Assembly (NCBI GenBank): GCA_030645495.1
Contig: JAUSLV010000002.1
Coordinates: forward strand, 1 to 64,000
Length of the DNA: 64,000 nucleotides
Source: Actinomycetota bacterium
GTDB lineage: Bacteria; Actinomycetota; Acidimicrobiia; Acidimicrobiales; Ilumatobacteraceae
Direction of reading: 5' to 3'
The notes under the pieces are model-generated. The model did not search any database, was not told where the DNA came from, and was given only the letters and a program-made list of their open reading frames with translations. This document shows, piece after piece, positions 44,197 through 51,697 of the stretch. The position numbers and the translations under genes are program-made. Each line of letters starts with the position of its first letter. The stretch's first letter is position 1.

Positions 44197-44541
44197 GTGT
44201 CGGCGCTGCTGGATGACTTCGCTCGACGACACGCTGCCGATGTCTACTGGGACACGTCAGAGTGGTTCGTCGCGGCCGAGCGGGTGCCCGATCTGCTCTT
44301 GGAGGTACAGGCCGGCGGAGTTCGTATCCTCGGGCTCGAAGGCGTCCTAGTCGATGGAGACAACGTGTATCCGTCGAGTGATCGCATTGCCGACTTCTCC
44401 CGCAACGATTCGCAAGGCGACGGAATTGCAGAGGCGTTTGCACTTCTCAGTGGCCCGTGGCGATCACCACCCAGACCACACGAGCAGATGACTCGCACGG
44501 CTCGCGGTCGGCACATGATCGCGGTCGTGCTAGACGACTGA
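44197..44541 (+). CDS. Small protein resembling immunity protein Imm40 (array gene)
   Basis: A 114-residue protein. The middle segment ILGLEGVLVDGDNVYPSSDR, continuing into IADFS, recalls the Imm40 family of polymorphic-toxin immunity proteins; the assignment is from memory of the motif and is tentative. The start codon follows the repeat's -10 by 6 nt. No partner toxin is adjacent, which fits an orphan immunity gene. Confidence 0.5.
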   Translation: MSALLDDFARRHAADVYWDTSEWFVAAERVPDLLLEVQAGGVRILGLEGVLVDGDNVYPSSDRIADFSRNDSQGDGIAEAFALLSGPWRSPPRPHEQMTRTARGRHMIAVVLDD

Positions 44542-44543
44542 GG

Positions 44544-44601
44544 GCACCGAACTGCCGTTAGGGCGCTGGACATCGCCGTCCATTTCGTGCAGTCTGGGCG
44601 G
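44544..44601 (+). repeat. Array repeat copy with leaderless promoter
   Basis: GCACCGAACTGCCGTTAGGG leads to TGGACA, a 17-bp spacer, CAGTCT and 6 nt to the GTG at 44602. TGCCG pairs with CG(T)GCA, one extra T. Confidence 0.75.
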
Positions 44602-44970
44602 GTGCAACCAGGCGGGCGGAAGGTTCGGGAACGAACGGGCCCCATCGCTGTAGCGGCGGTGATCGCAGCCTTGATCGCCGTGGTTTACTCTGCCTTGCTG
44701 GGCTTTGGGGTCAATGAACGGTGCGACACCCTGGCCTCCTCCGGTACCGACTGCAATCGACTGAGCTGGATGGCGCTGTGTCACGCGAGTACACAGGTTG
44801 TGCTGGTGATCGCTGCCGGAATCGGGGGAGTGTCCGTATGGCGAGCCAACTCCGGCTGGAGGCGAAGCGCGCTTATGTCGGCTGTTGCAGTCATCTACGT
44901 GTGCCTGGTCGTCACGGCTGTCGTCGTGTACACAGATGCTGCCTGGAATTGGGCGAACTCGCGCGGGTAA
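44602..44970 (+). CDS. Three-helix membrane protein (array gene)
   Basis: A 122-residue protein with helices at about residues 14-34, 59-77 and 90-113, and two Cys in the first external loop (ERCDTLASSGTDCN) that could form a disulfide. The GTG at 44602 follows the repeat promoter exactly. No family recognised. Confidence 0.62.
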   Translation: MQPGGRKVRERTGPIAVAAVIAALIAVVYSALLGFGVNERCDTLASSGTDCNRLSWMALCHASTQVVLVIAAGIGGVSVWRANSGWRRSALMSAVAVIYVCLVVTAVVVYTDAAWNWANSRG

Positions 44971-44990
44971 CACCGAACTGCCGTTCTGCG
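44971..44990 (+). repeat. Left half of the array repeat
   Basis: CACCGAACTGCCGTTCTGCG follows the stop codon directly. No promoter half follows, because the next gene lies on the other strand. Confidence 0.55.
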
Positions 44991-44994
44991 TGCC

Positions 44995-45264
44995 TTACGC
45001 AGTCGGAACCTCGAACGACTGGGCGGCGATGGTGATGGTGTCGCCGCTCTGCATCTCGATCACGAGCACGGCTCCGGTGACCCTCGCGGAGTTGACCGAG
45101 ACGCTCGGACCCCACGGGCGTTCACGCAGCATCCGAAGGTCGGTCACGCCAACTGCGCGAACCCTCACCGGTTCCTCCTGGCCGGCCACTCGCAGAACCA
45201 CGACGGCGGTCCCTTGAGCCCAGTCAGCCTGAACGCTGAGAAGCGTTGCGTCGTGGAGGTTCAT
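44995..45264 (-). CDS. Small hypothetical protein, minus strand within the array
   Basis: An 89-residue beta-rich protein (HDATLLSVQADWAQGTAVVVL, RVTGAVLVIEMQSGDTITI). On its strand, TACGGT lies 7 nt before the ATG at 45264, so it may be leaderless. It lies between two copies of the repeat in opposite orientation to its neighbours. Function unknown. Confidence 0.6.
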   Translation of the reverse strand: MNLHDATLLSVQADWAQGTAVVVLRVAGQEEPVRVRAVGVTDLRMLRERPWGPSVSVNSARVTGAVLVIEMQSGDTITIAAQSFEVPTA

Positions 45265-45289
45265 CGGCGTGACCGTAGCCCGGCACCCC

Positions 45290-45347
45290 GCTCAGATCTG
45301 CCGTTAGGCACTTGGCGGGCACGTGATACATGAGCCACGATTCGGTC
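45290..45347 (+). repeat. Array repeat copy, diverged promoter half
   Basis: CTCAGATCTGCCGTTAGGC is followed by TTGGCG, spacer and CCACGATTC, with a GTG at 45348. GTTAGGC resembles an integron core site but has no partner at the right distance. Confidence 0.55.
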
Positions 45348-45674
45348 GTGAGCGACCACGACCGACGATCAGAGGTCGAGCGCGTTCGCGAACTTTCGAC
45401 TCAGCTATCCGCCGCGTACCGGACGAACGGGGTGGGGCATCTCGCGGATCAGTACGAGTACATGGCATCCGTCGCGTCCGCATTGCTCGCGTCGACCTCC
45501 GATCAGCCGATGCTCAACAACCTGTCCGCGATGACGCCAGGGGGCCCTGACTGGTTGAATCCGAAGGCCGCCGATTTCGGAGCGCTCCGCGAGCCATGGC
45601 AGGACGAGGTAGCAGTACTCGACGCTGCACATCGCGAAGCTGCGCTTGAGCTTCGGGTGATTGGCCAAATCTGA
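45330..45674 (+). CDS. Small hypothetical protein (last array gene before the IS)
   Basis: A 114-residue acidic, mainly helical protein with EVERVRELSTQLSAAYRTNG and ADQYEYMASVASALLAS. The ATG at 45330 is inside the repeat; by analogy with other copies the GTG at 45348 could be the true start. No family recognised. The IS110 element begins about 20 bp after its stop. Confidence 0.6.
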   Translation: MSHDSVVSDHDRRSEVERVRELSTQLSAAYRTNGVGHLADQYEYMASVASALLASTSDQPMLNNLSAMTPGGPDWLNPKAADFGALREPWQDEVAVLDAAHREAALELRVIGQI

Positions 45675-45683
45675 GCCGCTAGC

Positions 45684-45694
45684 GCGTAACTGCC
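45684..45694 (+). repeat. Array repeat, left part, split by the IS110 insertion
   Basis: GCGTAACTGCC here and GTTCTGGGCGCT at 47097-47108 are the two halves of one array repeat core. Joined, they read through as in other copies, with the IS between them. Confidence 0.5.
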
Positions 45695-45911
45695 TGGTTG
45701 ATGATCTTGATGGCGTTGCGGCTTGTTCGTAGCGTTTCGGTTCGTCCGGTGGCCCGGCTCTTTAACTGCCTGCCGCCTGCGGGTTGGCTTCCGATCGAGG
45801 TGCCGGCTGCCGGGTGAATCGGCCGTGGTGTGGCTCGAAAGAGGCGCGCAGGAACAGTTTCAACCAGGAGTGCCCACCGCGGTTCCCATCAACCTTCAGA
45901 AGGGGACTGTC
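45695..45911 (+). ncRNA. Candidate IS110 bridge RNA region
   Basis: The 5' non-coding end of IS110 elements is known to encode the bridge RNA, with loops matching target and donor. Here TAACTGCCTG (45763-45772) is a 10-nt identical copy of the left junction TAACTGCCTG (45687-45696). That is what a target-binding guide would look like. Structure was not computed. Confidence 0.45.
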
Positions 45912-46906
45912 ATGTCAGTGATCATCGGGATCGATCCGCACAAGGGGCTCCACGCCGCGTGCGTGATCGATGAACGCGAGTCAGAACTCGCTCGTGTGGC
46001 GGTGCGTAGCGGGCCACGCCAGGTCGGTCAGCTGCTTGCGTGGGCGACACCGTTTGAGTGTCGGTCGTGGGCGATCGAGTCGGCCGGCGGGTTGGGCTAT
46101 CTGCTCGCTCAGCAGTTGCTCGCCCGCGGTGAGCATGTTGTGGATGTGCCGGCGACGTTGTCGTCGCGGGTGCGTCTGTTGGGTTCGGGTCGCTCGACGA
46201 AGAACGACGCGAATGATGCTCGTGCGGTCGCTGTTGCGGCGTTGCGGGCACCGCAGCTGGCGGTGGTGCGGGTCGAGGATCACGTCAGTGTGTTGCGGCT
46301 GTTGGCCAAAGCACAGCTCGATGTGTCACGGGCGCGGAGTCGGGCGTGTTGCCGGTTGCATGCGTTGGCCGCGGAGTTGGTGCCGGGCGGGATCGGCAAG
46401 GAAATCGTTGTACTCCGGCGTCGGCGACGCAACGCCAGCGCCTCGAGCTCGCAGAGGACGCCCTGGATGAGATCCGAATGCTCGACGAGCGGGCCAAGCG
46501 GCATCGTGCGCGCATCGTCGAAGCCGTGAAAGCTTCAGGAACCGGGCTGATCGACATTTTCGGTGTCGGACCGATCATCGCCGCGACCTTGATCGGTTAC
46601 ACCGGTGATGTCGCCCGTTTCCCCACGGCCGGGCATTACGCCGCGTACAACGGGACTGCCCCGGTCGAGTTCTCCTCGTCGGGTCGCACCGTGCATCGTC
46701 TGTCGCGTCGCGGGAACCGGACGTTGAACCATGCGTTGCACATGATCGCGGTCACCCAGATCCGCTTCGCGCACAGCGAAGGCCGCGCCTACTACGACCG
46801 CAAGATCGCCGACGGCAAAACGAGCCGTGAAGCGAGGCGGGCGTTGAAGCGCCAGATCTCCGATCGCGTCTACCGGCAACTGCGCGCCGACCTCGGGAGC
46901 AAGTAG
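45912..46906 (+). pseudogene. IS110-family transposase, frameshifted
   Basis: Starting at the ATG at 45912 (AGAAGGGGACTGTC upstream), the first frame encodes the RuvC-like DEDD domain with GIDPHKGLH, AIESAGG and KNDANDARAVA. It runs to about GGIGKEIVV near 46410. The second part continues in another frame from about 46420 to 46906, with VGPIIAATLIGYTGDVARF, the Ser-rich EFSSSGR and NRTLNHALHMIAV. About ten residues normally between the two are missing, so a small deletion probably caused the shift. The protein is presumably inactive. Confidence 0.82.
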
Positions 46907-47096
46907 GCCCGGGAGGACAATCAGGGAACGACTCTCACATCCAGCGCGGCCGGCGAAACCCTGGCACCCGGCACTTCGGAAGAGGTCACTCCCGGACCCA
47001 ACACAAACCCTACGCCCGCCAGCCCGCACCTGTCACGGGCCAACTTCAACGCGCCCCAACAGCCACGAAAGATCCCCCTTGACACAAAGAGGGATC

Positions 47097-47108
47097 GTTC
47101 TGGGCGCT
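47097..47108 (+). repeat. Array repeat, right part, split by the IS110 insertion
   Basis: GTTCTGGGCGCT directly follows the IS right end and completes the core begun at 45684. The promoter half beyond it is not conserved. Confidence 0.5.
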
Positions 47109-47133
47109 TCGGCGGGTCTTCTCGTTCGCGAAT

Positions 47134-47172
47134 CGACAACGGTGGTTGTCGCGTCGACAACAGCCGTTGTCG
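47134..47172. repeat. 39-bp four-arm palindromic repeat, copy 3 (most symmetric)
   Basis: CGACAAC-4-GTTGTCG-3-CGACAAC-4-GTTGTCG: all arms are exact, giving two adjacent 7-bp hairpins or one long one. It lies in the 349-bp stretch 46907-47255, which otherwise contains the IS right end and the last array repeat and no gene. Confidence 0.7.
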
Positions 47173-47208
47173 CCGAGCGAGATCATCACCCCCCCTGCTC
47201 TCGTCGAT

Positions 47209-47245
47209 CCACATCTGCCGTTCTGGGCGGTGACACCGAGGCAGC
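47209..47245 (+). repeat. Last array repeat copy, right boundary of the block
   Basis: CCACATCTGCCGTTCTGGG, then a -35-like GTGACA, ending just before the convergent amidohydrolase stop at 47256. No gene follows it, so it marks where the repeat-bearing block ends. Confidence 0.55.
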
Positions 47246-47255
47246 GCGCAGCCTC

Positions 47256-48971
47256 CTAGAGCTTGCCGGTGGTGTCGGTGCCGGAGCGCAGGATCGTGCC
47301 CGGGCGGGCGTCGGTGAACTCGGTGCCACGCACGATCTCGACGCCGTTGCACACCACCGAATCGATGCCGTGCGCATCCGCGTACAGGCGCGGTGCGCCG
47401 GCGGGCAGGTCGTGCTTGTACACCATGTCGTTGCTGCCCACCGAGTGTTCGTCGAGCACCACCAGGTCGGCATAGGCGCCTTCCACCAGCCGGCCCCGGT
47501 CGACGATGCCGTACAGGTCGGCGGGCACCGCTGTGAGCAGACGGATCGCCTCCTCGATCGGCATCATCTTGCGCTTCACCACGGCTTCGCCGAGCATCAC
47601 GGTGGAGTAGTTGGCGCTGAGGAACATGTCGAGGTGGGCGCCGGCATCCGACGCCCCCACCACCGCCCGCGGGTCGCGCCAGGTCTCGACGCGGGCCTCC
47701 CACAGTTCGATCGGTTCGTTCTCCGCCTTGGGGTGGCCGAACGAAGTGCGCAGGTCGTCGGCGACCGCGATCTCGCACAGCGTGTCCCACGGGCTGAGGC
47801 CGCGTTCCTCGGCGATCTCGCCGATCGTGCGCCCGAGGCACCCCTCGTTGGCAGGGTCGAACGTGTCGTGGATGATCATCCGCGGCCAGTTCGCGAAGTG
47901 GCGCATCGGGTGGTCGGCGGCCGCCAGTTCACCCAGGCGACGACGTTCCGCCGGGTCGGACAGGAGGGCCAGCTTCTCCGCCTTCGACATCAGCATCACG
48001 TCGTCCCAGCCGGGGATCGCGTCGAGGATGAAGCCGCTGATGAACGACAGGCGGAAGTTCAGCGTCATCGGCGCGGTAAGGCCCACCACCTTGCCACCGC
48101 GGGCCGCGGCGACGTCGCCGCCGGCCAGCTTCTGCTCGCGCTCGGCCTTGTTCGAGGCATGAGCGGGCAGCACGTTCCAGTTCAGTGGCGCCTTGGCGGC
48201 GACGGACATGTCGGCCATCAGGTCGAGCGTGTCTCGCTCGAACGGGCCGACCTTGGGGATGAACTCGAGCGACGTGCCCTCGAAGTCGGCGAGCACGGCG
48301 CACAGCGCAACCAGTTCTTCACGGCTGGAGTAGCGGCTGGGCACCATGTGCCGCTCGGTGTCGTTGTGCGTGGTGCTCCACGACGACGAGAAGCCGAGCG
48401 CGCCCGCGCGCAGGCCGTCGCGCAGCAGCCCGCACATCCGCTCGATCTCGTCGGGCGTGGCCTCGCGCTCGGTGGCGGCGGGGCCCATCACGACGCGCCG
48501 CAACGCGCTGTGGCCCACCTTGAACCCCGCGTTGATCGCGAGCGTGTTGTCGAGTGCGGCGAGGTATTCCTCGGTGGTGTCCCAGTTCCAGGGCACACCC
48601 ACCTGCAGGCTCTCCAGCGGCATGCCCTCCACGCGGCTGAGCATCTTCATCAGGTACACGCCGTCGTCGGGGTTCGTGCCAAGCGGCGCGATCGAAAACC
48701 CGCAGTTGCCGGCGATGGCGGTGGTGACACCGTGCAGCGGCGACGGCGACAGCGTGGTGTCCCAGAACGCCTGCGCGTCGATGTGCGTGTGCACGTCGAT
48801 GAACCCTGGCGTGACCACCCGGCCAGTGGCATCGATCACCTTCGCGGCCTGCGCCTGCGAGAGGTCGCCGATGGCCTCGATGCGGCTGCCGCGCACGCCC
48901 ACGTCGGCGCGGCGGCGCGGCGCCCCCGTGCCGTCGACGACGTCGCCACCTTTGACGATCAGATCGAACAT
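47256..48971 (-). CDS. N-acyl-D-amino-acid deacylase-like amidohydrolase
   Basis: A 571-residue amidohydrolase of the D-aminoacylase group. It has the N-terminal beta-sandwich opening FDLIVKGGDVVDGTG, the metal-binding GFIDVHTHIDAQ near residue 58, the GNCGFSIAP segment typical of D-aminoacylases, and a late GASDAGAHLDMF aspartate. It likely removes acyl groups from D-amino acids or hydrolyses a related amide. The ATG is preceded by GAGGGGGAAGCG. It is a normal core-type gene by composition and ends at the array boundary. Confidence 0.87.
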   Translation of the reverse strand: MFDLIVKGGDVVDGTGAPRRRADVGVRGSRIEAIGDLSQAQAAKVIDATGRVVTPGFIDVHTHIDAQAFWDTTLSPSPLHGVTTAIAGNCGFSIAPLGTNPDDGVYLMKMLSRVEGMPLESLQVGVPWNWDTTEEYLAALDNTLAINAGFKVGHSALRRVVMGPAATEREATPDEIERMCGLLRDGLRAGALGFSSSWSTTHNDTERHMVPSRYSSREELVALCAVLADFEGTSLEFIPKVGPFERDTLDLMADMSVAAKAPLNWNVLPAHASNKAEREQKLAGGDVAAARGGKVVGLTAPMTLNFRLSFISGFILDAIPGWDDVMLMSKAEKLALLSDPAERRRLGELAAADHPMRHFANWPRMIIHDTFDPANEGCLGRTIGEIAEERGLSPWDTLCEIAVADDLRTSFGHPKAENEPIELWEARVETWRDPRAVVGASDAGAHLDMFLSANYSTVMLGEAVVKRKMMPIEEAIRLLTAVPADLYGIVDRGRLVEGAYADLVVLDEHSVGSNDMVYKHDLPAGAPRLYADAHGIDSVVCNGVEIVRGTEFTDARPGTILRSGTDTTGKL

Positions 48972-49042
48972 CGCTTCCCCCTCGTGGCGTGGCGACCTCG
49001 TCGCTGCACGCGCCGACAAGCTACCGCGGGAGCAGCTGGACG

Positions 49043-50605
49043 TCAGACCCAGACGGCCGGAGCCGACACCCCCGCCGGGGCATCGGTCCACACGAACTCG
49101 GGCACTGCCGCGGCTGCCGGCCGAGCCGCTGCCGATTCGGCCGTGAGCTGGTAGTCGCCGTTGCCCGGGTCGCGCAGCTGTGGCTGCCACGTGTTGATCT
49201 GGTTGTCGTTCAGCAGTTGCGATTCATTGCAGGTGGGGTTCGCCGCGCCGCACCCGGAGTCGTCGCCGACACCCAATGGCATGTCGGCCGAGCCGTTCCA
49301 GATCACGTTGCCGATGATCCGCAGGTCGTCGTCGGCGAGCGACGGCGACGGCGCACCGCTGTCGTCGGGTGGCGTGGACGGGCCGTGGACCGCGAAGTGC
49401 TGCCACTGCGACTGCACACCATCGGGGTTCACGACGATGTTGTTGACGAAATACACGTGACGGTTCGGGATCGGCACGTCGACGCCGGTGGCGCCGGGCC
49501 CCCATCCGCCAGCGTCGTGGTTCGCAGTGCACGCATCGGTGTTGCCGTCGCAACTGCGCGCGCCGTGCACGAACTCCACCACGTGGCTGCGGGTGCCCAC
49601 GCTGTACAGCGTGTTGCCGGCGAGCAGCACGTTGTAGCCACCGTTCACGCCCAACCCGGCGCCCTCGGTGTCGTGGATCACGTTGTCGAGAATGCGGATG
49701 CCATAGGCCTCGTACTGCAACCACGGTGACGCCATGAACTCGAAGCCGGTTCCCTGGCCGGCGGTGATGCCGCCGGTGCCGCAGTCGTACACCTCGTTGC
49801 CCGACACGGTGAGGTAGGCGCTGCCGCCCTTGGCATACATGCACCAGTCGCCGGCCTCGTGAATGCGGCTACCCGTGATGTGGCCGTACTGGACGGCGAC
49901 GAAGTCGATCGCGTTGTCCTCGGCACCGTGGATGTCGGAGTTCTCGATGTACACGAACTGCGACTGATTGATCTTGATCGCTTCCTGCGCGGTGCCGCCA
50001 CCGGACAGTTCGCTGTCGCGGATCAGTACGTGATCGCACAGTTCGCAGTGGAACGCGTCGCCAGTGCGGATGATGTCGATGCCGATCAGGGCGAAGTGGC
50101 TCACCCCGTACATGTTGATGTCGCCTTCGAACGTCACGGTGTGGGCACCGTCGGCTGCCTCGACGATGATCGGTGCCGAGTCGGTGCCGTGACGATCCTC
50201 CCAGTAGTTCACGAGCGTCTCGGCCGGGTACATGCCCGACACGATGCGCAGCCGGTACCCGGTGGTGAGTTCGCTCCCAGCAGGGATTCGCTGCCACGCT
50301 TCGTCCACGGTGCGCAGGGCCTGTTCGCGAGTGCTGCCGTCGTTGCCATCGTCGCCGGCCGCGCCATCGACCCACACATCGTTGCCGCTGAACGCGGCGA
50401 GCGACCCAGGGAACTCGCTCTCGTCGACCTGTACGGTCGGCTGCGTCACCGTGGCCGCCGAGTTCGCCGTCGTGGTGGCACCACTCTCACCAGGATCGGT
50501 GACGGCCGAGCCGCGTGTGCTGCCGCTGCAACCGGCGGCAGCTCCGCCGGCCAGCAACACCACCAGGGCGGCCGACATCATCCTTTGCACGCCGCGCACC
50601 TTCAT
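49043..50605 (-). CDS. Lipoprotein with a right-handed beta-helix domain
   Basis: A 520-residue surface protein. The signal peptide ends in GGAAAGCSG (lipobox Cys near 26), followed by a Thr/Ala-rich linker. Residues about 75-480 have the short-strand repeats of a parallel beta-helix, such as HVLIRDSELSGGGTAQ and YIENSDIHGAEDNAIDF. Such domains usually bind or cleave polysaccharides (lyase/hydrolase-like), but catalytic residues cannot be assigned. Many paired Cys suggest disulfides outside the cell. Confidence 0.8.
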   Translation of the reverse strand: MKVRGVQRMMSAALVVLLAGGAAAGCSGSTRGSAVTDPGESGATTTANSAATVTQPTVQVDESEFPGSLAAFSGNDVWVDGAAGDDGNDGSTREQALRTVDEAWQRIPAGSELTTGYRLRIVSGMYPAETLVNYWEDRHGTDSAPIIVEAADGAHTVTFEGDINMYGVSHFALIGIDIIRTGDAFHCELCDHVLIRDSELSGGGTAQEAIKINQSQFVYIENSDIHGAEDNAIDFVAVQYGHITGSRIHEAGDWCMYAKGGSAYLTVSGNEVYDCGTGGITAGQGTGFEFMASPWLQYEAYGIRILDNVIHDTEGAGLGVNGGYNVLLAGNTLYSVGTRSHVVEFVHGARSCDGNTDACTANHDAGGWGPGATGVDVPIPNRHVYFVNNIVVNPDGVQSQWQHFAVHGPSTPPDDSGAPSPSLADDDLRIIGNVIWNGSADMPLGVGDDSGCGAANPTCNESQLLNDNQINTWQPQLRDPGNGDYQLTAESAAARPAAAAVPEFVWTDAPAGVSAPAVWV

Positions 50606-50722
50606 CCATCGGCTCCCGTCTCCGTCGATGCGAGCAGTTCTAGTCGCCCCAGCACCGCCGGCGCCACCATCGCCACCGCACCCTGCCCTCCGCTGCGCGC
50701 TGCACGCTGCTTCACTGGAGGA

Positions 50723-51031
50723 ATGCACTACACCCCCGTCACGGCCGATGAGTTCGCGGCCGAGCACCTCAGCGACTGGCACCTCACCGATGGTGTCATC
50801 CGCGCCGACTTCCGCGCCGGCTCGTTCCCGGACGCGGGCGCGCTCGTGCCGCTGATCGCCGCAGCAGCCCAGGCCATCGACCACCACCCCGACATCGACG
50901 TGCGCTTCCCCGACCACGTGCTGGTGACGCTGACGACGCACGACGCGCACGGGCTCACGACCCACGACATCGATCTCGCGCGCACGATCTCGCGGCTCGC
51001 CGCCGAGGCCGGGGCTCACGCGGCTCGTTGA
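50723..51031 (+). CDS. Pterin-4a-carbinolamine dehydratase-like protein
   Basis: A 102-residue protein with the PCD-type motif AIDHHPDIDVRF (His-His-Pro) and the following LTTHDAHGLTTHDIDLA strand-helix. It would recycle 4a-hydroxytetrahydropterin to the quinonoid form, or act in folate-like metabolism. Actinobacterial copies often lack an aromatic hydroxylase partner, and none is nearby. GGAGGA precedes the ATG. Confidence 0.87.
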   Translation: MHYTPVTADEFAAEHLSDWHLTDGVIRADFRAGSFPDAGALVPLIAAAAQAIDHHPDIDVRFPDHVLVTLTTHDAHGLTTHDIDLARTISRLAAEAGAHAAR

Positions 51032-51110
51032 ATCGACCTTCCTGGTGGGCATAGATCCTGCGGCAGTGGTGTTGAGTAGGCACTCACCGCCACTCCAGGA
51101 GGACTACCCG

Positions 51111-51656
51111 ATGACCACGATCCAGGACATCCCCGTCAACACCATCACCGGCCAGCCGACGACAATCGGCGCGTACGCGGGTTCGGTGCTGCTGGTGGTG
51201 AACGTGGCCTCGAAATGCGGCCTGACGCCGCAGTACGAAGCGCTCGAGCAGTTGTACGAGGCGCGCAAGGACGACGGGCTGGCGATCCTCGGCTTCCCGG
51301 CGAACAACTTCGGTGCACAAGAGCCGGGCACCGACGAAGAGATCGTCGAGTTCTGCAGCACCGGTTACGACGTGAAGTTCCCGCTGTTCTCCAAGATCAG
51401 CGTGGTGGGCGACGACCAGCATCCGCTGTATGCCGCGCTCACCGCCAGCGCGCCTCGCGCCAGTGGCGACCCAGATGCCTTCCGCGAGCGACTGCGCGGC
51501 TTCGGGATGACACCGAACGAAGACCCCGACGTTCTGTGGAACTTCGAGAAGTTCCTCATCGACCGCCAGGGCAACGTGGTAGCCCGATTCGCACCCACCA
51601 TCACCCCCGACGATCCGCTCGTTACCGCCGCAATCGATGCCGCGCTCGCCGGCTGA
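51111..51656 (+). CDS. Glutathione peroxidase-family thiol peroxidase
   Basis: A 181-residue peroxidase with the active-site Cys36 in NVASKCGLTPQY, the Gln of FGAQEPG and Trp of VLWNFEKFL, which complete the tetrad. The usual FPCNQF reads FPANNF, so the second conserved Cys is absent; another Cys (about residue 82, EFCSTG) may resolve. Actinobacterial enzymes use thioredoxin or mycothiol rather than glutathione. AGGAGG precedes the ATG. Confidence 0.9.
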   Translation: MTTIQDIPVNTITGQPTTIGAYAGSVLLVVNVASKCGLTPQYEALEQLYEARKDDGLAILGFPANNFGAQEPGTDEEIVEFCSTGYDVKFPLFSKISVVGDDQHPLYAALTASAPRASGDPDAFRERLRGFGMTPNEDPDVLWNFEKFLIDRQGNVVARFAPTITPDDPLVTAAIDAALAG

Positions 51657-51697
51657 ACCGGGGCAGCGAATCAGCGAATACGTGCCGGTGGTACCGA

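Larger units (their letters stand above)
45695..47096 (+). mobile_element. IS110-family insertion sequence inside an array repeat
   Basis: The element spans from just after TAACTGCC to just before GTTCTGGGCGCT, which together rebuild an array repeat core. It holds one DEDD transposase gene broken by a frameshift, a 217-nt 5' non-coding end and a 190-nt 3' end. Near the right end GATCCC (47071-47076) and GGGATC (47091-47096) pair. IS110 elements lack terminal inverted repeats and insert by a bridge-RNA-guided mechanism, so exact ends are an estimate within a few bases. Confidence 0.75.

Noticed and set aside
40976-45310. Canonical integron attC sites in the array
   Set aside because: Isolated GTTAGGC/GTTAGGG and CCTAAC strings occur, but they never form an RYYYAAC...GTTRRRY pair at 50-140 bp, and there is no intI gene; the array is reported as attC-like in form only.
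46346-46420. Programmed frameshift in the IS110 transposase
   Set aside because: No slippery heptamer or downstream structure is evident, and residues are missing at the join; decay is the simpler reading.
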